From the NCBI GenBank assembly GCA_937981945.1, contig CALJNJ010000244.1, forward strand, positions 1-5,095: a stretch of DNA of 5,095 bases. Reading direction: 5' to 3'. The notes beneath the pieces are model-generated. The model saw nothing but the letters and a program-made list of their open reading frames with translations. It made no database searches and was not told the origin of the DNA. This DNA comes from an uncultured Caulobacterales bacterium (GTDB lineage: Bacteria; Pseudomonadota; Alphaproteobacteria; Caulobacterales; Maricaulaceae). Positions 1-5,095 of the stretch are shown piece by piece; within the stretch, counting starts at the first letter, position 1, and each line of letters begins with the position of its first letter. Position numbers and translations under genes: made by a program.

Positions 1-1160
1 ATCTCTTTTGGGACCGGCATTACGCCATATGACAACCGCGGAAGCGTCTTAAAAAATTCGGGCATTTTGCCGTCGACTTGTTTTGCCAGCCAAGCGGCTT
101 CTTTCAAAAGTTCTTCTTCCGACTGCGCGTAAAACTTCGGATCGGTTCTGAGATATTCCAGAAACTCCGCAAAACTTCCGTCAAATTTTACGTCTTTGAT
201 AATCTTGTCCATCTCTGAACGAATGCGCTTCACTTCTTTCTGTCCGATTGCGTGAACTTCGTCAGGTGTAAGATCAAGGGTCGTATAATAGCGAACCAAA
301 GATGCGTAATATGCCCGGCCTTGCGGGGTCGTACCAATGCCGACGGTTTGCCGGGCTTTGGGGCTGTATTCGTCTTCCAGGAACTTCAGCAGATCGTCAT
401 AGGCCGGCAGAACGGCATTATTGAGAGCTGCTTGGCCCAGAGCCTGTAAACGTTCCGTTTCGTCTTTGTCAAAGCTCTCGGGAAATGTCTTAAAGGGGGC
501 GTAATAAGGATGGTTTTTTGCCGAATACTCCGACAGCGCTTTTACCATGCTGATGATTCCGGGCAGAATTTCCGAAGACGCCGTATATCCGGTTTCAATA
601 CCGCGCCGCATATTTGACTTATGTTGGCCGAAATAACGCGGTAAAGACGACAGACGGGCCGCATAAGCTTCATAATCAGCCGGTTTGGCGAATTTGGTTT
701 GCCGGCTGACATAGCTCAGTTCATTGAAAAAACCGGAATCATTGGTAAATGGAATGCGGGCCTCATCAAACGGGGCGCGGCGCGTATATTGATTCAGGGA
801 AAAGCCGAAAAGATCGTAATTCAAACGATCTTCAGGCCTGAGCGAGGCGCGGTCTATATTGCGGTGCCTGTTTTGAAATTTTTCGATTTCAGCGGTCCGC
901 AATTCTCGGTTTTCAGGGCTGACGTCAGGCAATTTTTTCAGGGCTTCTTCGTCCCCGTCTTCGCCGGCGCTGTAGGGATTGCTCTTTTTGATATAGTCTT
1001 GATAATCCGTGATCAGCTGTAAAAGCGTATCCCGTTTCAGGCATTGTTGGACACCGTCCACGATAATAAGGTCACCGTCGCCGCAAAATCCGGCCGGATC
1101 AGCCTGCGCAGAGCCTGCTGACAGAGCCAATGCGGCTGTTATCATCATAATTTTCTTCAT
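1..1160 (-). CDS. Secreted DUF885-family protein, C-terminus missing (off left edge)
   Basis: Reading the minus strand from ATG at 1160 gives 386 codons without a stop up to the window edge, so the gene is partial at its 3' end. Residues 1-20 form a signal peptide (lysines at 2-3, hydrophobic core ITAALALSAG, cleavage after AQA), so the product is exported, probably to the periplasm. DUF885 hallmarks follow: RPEDRLNYDLF near 108-118, GIGTTPQGRAYYASLVRYYT near 274-293, LTPDEVHAIGQKEV near 297-310, and LRTDPKFYAQSEEELL near 337-352 followed by LPRLSYGVMPVP. The family's HExxxGHH-like putative metal site lies further downstream and cannot be checked here. Members are often described as putative metallopeptidases; the substrate is unknown. 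Cys26 and Cys40 bracket a short loop of the mature N-terminus and could form a disulfide. The Shine-Dalgarno-like GGGATGG before the ATG is modest. Met5 and Met6 are alternative starts, but the chosen one gives the best signal peptide. Family call is firm; function is not. Confidence 0.88.
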   Translation of the reverse strand, partial: MKKIMMITAALALSAGSAQADPAGFCGDGDLIIVDGVQQCLKRDTLLQLITDYQDYIKKSNPYSAGEDGDEEALKKLPDVSPENRELRTAEIEKFQNRHRNIDRASLRPEDRLNYDLFGFSLNQYTRRAPFDEARIPFTNDSGFFNELSYVSRQTKFAKPADYEAYAARLSSLPRYFGQHKSNMRRGIETGYTASSEILPGIISMVKALSEYSAKNHPYYAPFKTFPESFDKDETERLQALGQAALNNAVLPAYDDLLKFLEDEYSPKARQTVGIGTTPQGRAYYASLVRYYTTLDLTPDEVHAIGQKEVKRIRSEMDKIIKDVKFDGSFAEFLEYLRTDPKFYAQSEEELLKEAAWLAKQVDGKMPEFFKTLPRLSYGVMPVPKE

Positions 1161-1184
1161 GTCACCATCCCAAACTAGGCAAGC

Positions 1185-1213
1185 TGTATACTGCGCGACA
1201 ATGTGTACGCCAA
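1185..1213 (-). promoter_or_regulatory. Candidate promoter for the DUF885 gene
   Basis: On the minus strand, TTGGCG (1213-1208) and TATACA (1190-1185) are separated by exactly 17 bases. Each matches four of six positions of the sigma-70 type consensus. Transcription would start near 1178, giving a leader of under 20 bases before the ATG at 1160. This is a pattern match only. Confidence 0.4.
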
Positions 1214-1220
1214 GGGCTTT

Positions 1221-1256
1221 GCTGTAATCATTGACTTAAACTTGCCCGGCTGTAAT
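1221..1256 (+). repeat. Direct repeat GCTGTAAT flanking the sdh -35 box
   Basis: The 8-base word GCTGTAAT occurs at 1221-1228 and 1249-1256. The first copy lies just upstream of the candidate -35 box and the second overlaps the candidate -10 box. A related word, GCTGTATA, lies at 1184-1190 with its leading G-C at 1183-1184 shifted slightly (AAGCTGTATA), over the opposing promoter. Repeats placed like this could be regulator binding sites, but two exact 8-base copies may also be chance. Confidence 0.3.
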
Positions 1257-1258
1257 TT
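1231..1258 (+). promoter_or_regulatory. Candidate promoter for the sdh operon
   Basis: TTGACT (1231-1236, five of six to the -35 consensus) is followed after 16 bases by TAATTT (1253-1258), with TG immediately upstream of the -10 box. The predicted start is near 1265, about 20 bases before sdhC, which leaves room for the ribosome site AGGAG at 1273-1277. It is the best forward promoter in the intergenic region and would drive sdhC, sdhD, sdhA and probably the downstream epimerase gene, since no terminator is visible between them. Confidence 0.5.
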
Positions 1259-1284
1259 ACGCCTGAATTCACAGGAGCCTATTT

Positions 1285-1671
1285 ATGGCGAGTCAATGGA
1301 ATGATGAGCGGCCTATGGCACCTCATCTGCAAGTCTGGCGCTGGCATCCGGCCATGCTGTCATCCATCTTACACCGAATCAGCGCCGTTATCAGCTATGC
1401 TTTTATGATAAAGATAGCCATTGGACTGCTTTATTTTAAATCGACCGGTAAAGTGCCTTTAGAAGGTCTGGTCTACTCACCATTAGGATGGATTGGTTTT
1501 TTCGTCGGCTTTTTTGCTCTGATCTTTATGGTGCTGGCGCAATTGCGTCACGCTATTTGGGATCGTGGTCATTATCTTGAGCCCGAAGCCAACAATAAAA
1601 TGTCATGGGTGATGATTGCGGTTTCCGTTATCGGATCTGTTTTGGCGACCTTTATGGCGATGGGAGTTTAA
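1285..1671 (+). CDS. sdhC: Succinate dehydrogenase cytochrome b556-type membrane subunit SdhC
   Basis: This 128-residue protein is a membrane anchor of complex II, passing electrons from the iron-sulfur subunit to quinone in the cytoplasmic membrane. The N-terminal RPMAPHLQVWRW matches the family's RPxSPHLQxYR. SSILHRIS at 26-33 keeps Ser27, His30 and Arg31, which correspond by position and context to the quinone/heme-propionate residues of E. coli SdhC. Three membrane helices are visible near 29-50, 66-88 and 107-127. LRHAIWDRGH at 87-96 is the conserved end of helix 2. It differs from the family signature HxxxGxRH: the first His is Met82 and the Gly is Gln86, so the usual heme b ligand is missing. 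The start is well supported: AGGAG at 1273-1277 sits 7 bases before ATG. First gene of the sdhC-sdhD-sdhA cluster. Confidence 0.93.
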   Translation: MASQWNDERPMAPHLQVWRWHPAMLSSILHRISAVISYAFMIKIAIGLLYFKSTGKVPLEGLVYSPLGWIGFFVGFFALIFMVLAQLRHAIWDRGHYLEPEANNKMSWVMIAVSVIGSVLATFMAMGV

Positions 1672-1672
1672 A

Positions 1673-2005
1673 ATGGCGCACGGAACCTCTCATCACAAAC
1701 TGCGGGGCCTGACAGGGTGGGGCACGATCATTTTACTGCCGGTTTTCCTGTTTGGATTTACTTTGGCGGTTTCAGGCGGCGCTGACGGTTTTGCCGATTG
1801 GCTGACATCGCCTATTTTTGCGATCACATCGATTTTGTTTCTGACGGCGGCGATCTGGTACTGCAAACTCGAATTTGACGAAGTCATACTGGATTATACG
1901 GATGGCGGGCTTCGAAATTTTGGCCTCTTGGCCAATAAACTGATTGGCTTTTTGACTTGGGCCGCATCAGTCTATGTAATTCTCACAAGCTGGCTGGGTG
2001 CCTGA
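1673..2005 (+). CDS. sdhD: Succinate dehydrogenase hydrophobic membrane anchor subunit SdhD
   Basis: This 110-residue protein is the second membrane anchor of complex II. Three helices are visible near 17-35, 47-64 and 85-108. Conserved features are the polar N-terminus with GLTGW before helix 1, [14 protein letters not shown] leading into helix 2, and [14 protein letters not shown] after it. Asp74-Tyr75 corresponds to the Asp-Tyr pair (Asp82-Tyr83 in E. coli) at the quinone site. The His that ligates heme b in E. coli lies 11 residues before that Asp; here that position is Tyr63, and Cys64 follows. The start is ATG at 1673, one base after the sdhC stop, with GGGAG at 1662-1666 placed 6 bases upstream. 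The frame is open back to 1616, but that start would overlap sdhC by 56 bases and add an uncharacteristic extension. The close spacing indicates translational coupling. Confidence 0.9.
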   Translation: MAHGTSHHKLRGLTGWGTIILLPVFLFGFTLAVSGGADGFADWLTSPIFAITSILFLTAAIWYCKLEFDEVILDYTDGGLRNFGLLANKLIGFLTWAASVYVILTSWLGA

Positions 2006-2006
2006 T

Positions 2007-3794
2007 ATGACACAATGGATTGACCATACTTATGACGTTGTTGTCGTGGGCGCCGGAGGCTCCGGCCTGCGCGCAACGCTGGGCGCCGCGCAGCAAGGCC
2101 TGAAAACGGCCTGCGTGACCAAAGTTTTCCCAACCCGTTCGCACACGGTCGCTGCCCAAGGCGGCATTGCCGCGTCTTTGGGCAATATGGGCCCTGATGA
2201 CTGGAAGTGGCATATGTATGACACGGTCAAGGGATCGGATTGGCTCGGCGACCAGGATTCTATTGAATATCTGTGTCGTCACGCACCTGACGCCGTCTAT
2301 GAGCTGGAACAATGGGGCATGCCGTTTTCCCGCAATGATGACGGAAAGATCTACCAGCGTCCGTTTGGCGGTCACACGACGGAATATGGGGAAGGTCCGC
2401 CCGTTCAGCGAACCTGCGCGGCCGCCGACCGAACCGGTCACGCCATGTTGCACACACTTTATGGCCAAAGTGTACGCCGGAAAGCTGAGTTCTTTATCGA
2501 GTATTTTGTCCTTGATTTGATCATGGATGATGAGGGGACTTGCCGGGGGATCACAGCCTGGAAACTTGACGATGGTACTCTGCATCGTTTTCGAGCTCAG
2601 ACCGTGGTCTTGGCAACCGGCGGTTATGGCCGCATCTTTTTCTCCTGTACATCCGCGCATACTTGCACGGGCGACGGCAACGCCATGGTTTTGCGGGCCG
2701 GGCTCCCGGTACAGGATACGGAGTTTATTCAGTTCCACCCAACCGGAATCTACGGCGCAGGCTGCCTGATCACAGAAGGCGCGCGCGGCGAAGGCGGCTA
2801 TCTGACCAATTCCGAAGGTGAGCGTTTTATGGAGCGCTATGCGCCAAGCGTGAAAGATTTGGCGCCGCGGGATATGGTGAGCCGGGCTATGGTCATGGAA
2901 ATCCGTGACGGCCGAGGCGTCGGTAAAAATGCCGACCATTGTTTCCTGCATTTGGACCATTTGGATCCGAAGGTTCTGGCAGCCCGTCTGCCGGGAATTT
3001 CTGAGACGGCGAAAATTTTCTCAGGCGTCGATGTCACAAAAGAACCCATTCCGGTGATTCCGACCTGCCATTATAATATGGGCGGTATCCAAACCAATTA
3101 TCACGGCGAAGTCGTGATCAAGAAAGGGAAAGACCCTGATGCCGTGGTTCCGGGCCTGATGGCTGTCGGTGAGGCCGGTTGTGTATCCGTGCACGGATCA
3201 AATCGTTTGGGCTCCAACTCTCTGATTGATCTGGTCGTCTTCGGCCGCGCAGCGGGATTGCGATTGGGCGAAACGCTCAAAGCCAATGCGGCGCAGCCTG
3301 AACTGCCAAAAGGCGCGGGCGATCAGCATTTGGCCCGTATGGAAAAAGCCAGAAACGCAGACGGCGGAACGCCGACAGCGGTGATCCGTGATCGTCTTCA
3401 GCGCACAATGCAAGAACATTGCGCCGTCTTCAGAACTGATGAAAGTTTGGCTGAAGGCGTCAGAAAGGTCAAAGAGATCCACGCCTCGCTTGAAGATGTC
3501 AAAGTATCCGATCGCACCATGATTTGGAATACGGATTTGGTTGAAACGCTGGAACTGGAAAACTTGGTCGCTAATGCGCTGGTCACGGTGAACTCAGCTT
3601 ACAACCGTAAGGAAAGCCGCGGCGCTCACGCTCATGAAGATTACCCTGAACGTGACGACAAAAAATGGATGAAGCACACATTGGCTTATTGCGATCTTGA
3701 GACCGGCGATGTCAAAATCGATTATCGTCCCGTCCATGAATATACCATGTCCGACGAGATCGATTACATTAAGCCGAAAAAGCGAGTTTATTAA
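2007..3794 (+). CDS. sdhA: Succinate dehydrogenase flavoprotein subunit SdhA
   Basis: This 595-residue catalytic subunit of complex II oxidises succinate to fumarate on the cytoplasmic face of the membrane, in the TCA cycle and respiratory chain. The N-terminal FAD fold carries GAGGSG at 15-20. SHTVAAQGG holds His46, the covalent FAD attachment site. Substrate-site residues are His244 (QFHPTG), Glu257 and the following Arg260 (TEGARGEGG), the catalytic Arg288 (APRDM), His355 (TCHYNMGG) and Arg400 (GSNRLGSNS). The C-terminal domain ends with [15 protein letters not shown] and a basic tail, giving the full family length. No lesion is seen. ATG at 2007 lies one base after the sdhD stop; an in-frame GTG at 1998 would add three residues and overlap sdhD. 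I prefer ATG because it gives the usual short N-terminus. The ribosome site is weak (GGGTG near 1996-2000), which suggests coupling to sdhD. No sdhB follows. Confidence 0.97.
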   Translation: MTQWIDHTYDVVVVGAGGSGLRATLGAAQQGLKTACVTKVFPTRSHTVAAQGGIAASLGNMGPDDWKWHMYDTVKGSDWLGDQDSIEYLCRHAPDAVYELEQWGMPFSRNDDGKIYQRPFGGHTTEYGEGPPVQRTCAAADRTGHAMLHTLYGQSVRRKAEFFIEYFVLDLIMDDEGTCRGITAWKLDDGTLHRFRAQTVVLATGGYGRIFFSCTSAHTCTGDGNAMVLRAGLPVQDTEFIQFHPTGIYGAGCLITEGARGEGGYLTNSEGERFMERYAPSVKDLAPRDMVSRAMVMEIRDGRGVGKNADHCFLHLDHLDPKVLAARLPGISETAKIFSGVDVTKEPIPVIPTCHYNMGGIQTNYHGEVVIKKGKDPDAVVPGLMAVGEAGCVSVHGSNRLGSNSLIDLVVFGRAAGLRLGETLKANAAQPELPKGAGDQHLARMEKARNADGGTPTAVIRDRLQRTMQEHCAVFRTDESLAEGVRKVKEIHASLEDVKVSDRTMIWNTDLVETLELENLVANALVTVNSAYNRKESRGAHAHEDYPERDDKKWMKHTLAYCDLETGDVKIDYRPVHEYTMSDEIDYIKPKKRVY

Positions 3795-4690
3795 TTCCCA
3801 AGACCGTCATATCGGGCGGGACCGGCTTTGTCGGCCGCTTTATTACGGAAGAACTTTTATCGGAAGGTCATGAGATTGTTTTGCTCGGACGGGCTCCGCC
3901 CGTCCCGGGTTACTTCTCGTCAGGTGTGCAATTCGTTCAGTCCGAACTGGGGCTGAATTTCGACTATCTGCCGGTTTTTGACGGGGCGGATAATTTCATA
4001 CACGCCGCTCTTGATCATAAACAATGGCTCTATGCCGGCGGCGAAGGCAATGATCCCAAGTCATTCGCGTTTAAAAACTTAGGCGGGACGGCGGCGATGC
4101 TGAAGCAAGCCAAAAAGGCCGGCCTTGCCCGCGCCGTTTTTCTGTCGGATCAATTGGTTTATGGCGCGCAGGACGGCGGCGATCATTTTTACGAAACGGA
4201 TGACCCGAAACCGGGAAATATTTACGCCAAAGTCAAACATGAAACCGAAAAATTGCTGAGCGCAATGAATACATCAAAATTCGGGACGGTTTCATTGCGG
4301 CTGTCACATGTCTACGGTCCGGCGGGACCCGGCCGGCGCAATAAGTGGGACGGATTATTCAAAGGTTATCTGACCGGCCGGCCCATCGCACCCAAAGCCG
4401 GCTGCGAAATTCACGGCGAAGATGTGGCGCGGGCCGTCCGCCAAATTGTCAATGCCGAGCACATTCGGGTCGCCGGCGGTATTTTCAACGCCATGGATGC
4501 GGTTATCGATCGCCGAGATATTTTGGAGCCCCTGAGAAAAGCAACGTCATGTCCTCATGATTTGCCCGAAAGATCCGACCGTGACGTCGTCAGCACCATG
4601 AACTGCGATAAACTCAAAAGGCTGGAATGGCGAACAGGAGGGCTGGTAAAGCTCAGCACGACACTGGATCATATGCTGCGCCATATGTAA
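3794..4690 (+). CDS. NAD(P)-dependent epimerase/dehydratase-like protein (extended SDR), apparent ATT start
   Basis: From ATT at 3794 this reads as a complete 298-residue extended short-chain dehydrogenase/reductase, a cytoplasmic family often acting on nucleotide sugars; the substrate here is unknown. The N-terminus would be (M)PKTVISGGTGFVGRF, with the Rossmann glycines Gly8, Gly11 and Gly14. NFIHAA near 67-72 and NLGGTAAMLKQAKKAG near 95-110 are typical. FLSDQLVYG supplies the likely active-site Ser118, and YAKVK gives Tyr144 and Lys148 of the YxxxK pair. LRLSHVYGP and IHGEDVARAV are further family motifs. Between the in-frame stop at 3770-3772 and the glycine loop there is no ATG, GTG or TTG. 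The first such codon, TTG at 3881, would remove the cofactor loop. ATT shares its first base with the sdhA stop (TAATT), like the common TAATG coupling. A sequencing error at one base is the main alternative. It probably belongs to the sdh transcript, in the place usual for sdhB. Confidence 0.82.
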   Translation: MPKTVISGGTGFVGRFITEELLSEGHEIVLLGRAPPVPGYFSSGVQFVQSELGLNFDYLPVFDGADNFIHAALDHKQWLYAGGEGNDPKSFAFKNLGGTAAMLKQAKKAGLARAVFLSDQLVYGAQDGGDHFYETDDPKPGNIYAKVKHETEKLLSAMNTSKFGTVSLRLSHVYGPAGPGRRNKWDGLFKGYLTGRPIAPKAGCEIHGEDVARAVRQIVNAEHIRVAGGIFNAMDAVIDRRDILEPLRKATSCPHDLPERSDRDVVSTMNCDKLKRLEWRTGGLVKLSTTLDHMLRHM

Positions 4691-4697
4691 ACGTGGC

Positions 4698-4725
4698 TTG
4701 ATTGGCATAAAAAACGAGCCATACT
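4698..4725 (+). promoter_or_regulatory. Weak candidate promoter for the DUF4197 gene
   Basis: TTGATT (4698-4703) and CATACT (4720-4725) are 16 bases apart, each matching four of six consensus positions. The start would fall near 4732, shortly before the ribosome site AAAGGA at 4737-4742. The gene could equally be read from the upstream operon, as no convincing terminator separates them. Confidence 0.25.
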
Positions 4726-4748
4726 GGGACAAACCGAAAGGAAATATT

Positions 4749-5095
4749 ATGAAAACCGATCGTCGTTTATTTATCACAGGATTGGCATCCGCAACGATGC
4801 TGGGCGCTTGCGAAACCATGGACACATTGCCGGGCGGCATTCCGGGACTGGGCGGATTTGGTCCGTTGTCACAGGCCGAAGCCTCATCCGGCATTAAGGC
4901 GGCGCTGAGTAACGGGATCGGTCATGCCATCGGGACCGTCGGCGTTTTGGACGGATTTTGGCGAAACGGGCGCATTCAGGTTCCGCTTCCGAAAGTTCTG
5001 GAAGATGTACGATCCGGACTGAGATTGGTCGGCGCGGACGGCATTATGAACGAACTTCATCTGCAGCTTAATCGCGGCGCGGAAAAGGCGGCGCC
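4749..5095 (+). CDS. DUF4197-family lipoprotein, C-terminus missing (off right edge)
   Basis: ATG at 4749, preceded by AAAGGA with a 6-base gap, opens 115 codons that run off the window. Residues 1-20 form a lipoprotein signal with lipobox LGAC, so Cys21 should be lipidated. The residue after it is Glu rather than Asp, which favours the outer membrane by the usual sorting rule, facing the periplasm. The signal also carries a twin arginine in DRRLFIT at 4-10, resembling a Tat motif, so export may be by Tat rather than Sec. The mature part matches the DUF4197 pattern: LSQAEASSGIKAALSNGI near 40-57, VLDGFWRNGRIQVPLPKVL near 66-84, and LNRGAEKAA near 107-115, where the family usually has LNRAAE. 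The family has no established function. The same strand as the sdh genes and a 58-base gap suggest a separate unit or a loose operon end. Confidence 0.85.
   Translation, partial: MKTDRRLFITGLASATMLGACETMDTLPGGIPGLGGFGPLSQAEASSGIKAALSNGIGHAIGTVGVLDGFWRNGRIQVPLPKVLEDVRSGLRLVGADGIMNELHLQLNRGAEKAA

Noticed and set aside
699..1022. A 107-codon plus-strand open frame
   Set aside because: It is antisense to the DUF885 gene, which has a signal peptide and family motifs throughout this stretch.
1983..2960. A 325-codon open frame on the minus strand
   Set aside because: It lies antisense to sdhA, whose catalytic motifs are unmistakable. The antisense translation shows no recognisable domain and is a shadow of sdhA codon bias.
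3881..4690. TTG at 3881 as the start of the SDR gene
   Set aside because: It would delete the GGTGFVG cofactor loop, which is encoded in the same frame directly upstream.
4695..4720. Possible terminator hairpin GGCTTG...CGAGCC after the SDR gene
   Set aside because: The 6-base stem includes a G-T wobble, the loop is 14 bases and A-rich, and no T run follows on the plus strand.
4547..4894. A 115-codon minus-strand open frame
   Set aside because: It spans the end of the SDR gene, the gap and the start of the DUF4197 gene on the opposite strand, and its translation resembles no known family.

Overview
The window looks like chromosomal DNA of an alphaproteobacterium of moderate GC. The main evidence is the sdhC-sdhD-sdhA gene order and a 595-residue SdhA of the alphaproteobacterial/mitochondrial type, with the covalent FAD motif [10 protein letters not shown] cannot place it to genus. 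No phage, transposon, CRISPR, rRNA or tRNA signal was seen.

Layout: (1) positions 1-1160, minus strand, hold the first 386 codons of a secreted DUF885-family protein whose C-terminus lies beyond the left edge. (2) Positions 1161-1284 form a divergent control region with a candidate promoter facing each way and a repeated GCTGTAAT word around the sdh promoter. (3) Positions 1285-3794 hold sdhC, sdhD and sdhA, tightly packed. They encode the two membrane anchors and the flavoprotein of respiratory complex II (succinate:quinone oxidoreductase). (4) Positions 3794-4690 hold an extended-SDR NAD(P)-dependent epimerase/dehydratase-like gene. It overlaps the sdhA stop by one base and seems to begin with the rare start codon ATT. 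(5) Positions 4749-5095 hold the start of a DUF4197-family lipoprotein gene that runs off the right edge.

The sdh genes should work together: SdhA oxidises succinate to fumarate, and SdhC/SdhD anchor the enzyme and bind quinone. Two things are unusual. The iron-sulfur subunit gene sdhB, normally next after sdhA in alphaproteobacteria, is absent here, and the epimerase gene occupies its place. Both membrane subunits also lack histidine at the positions that ligate heme b in E. coli complex II (Met82 in SdhC; Tyr63 followed by Cys64 in SdhD), while the quinone-site residues are kept. These two points and the ATT start are the most interesting observations. I did not find a wholly new multi-gene system.
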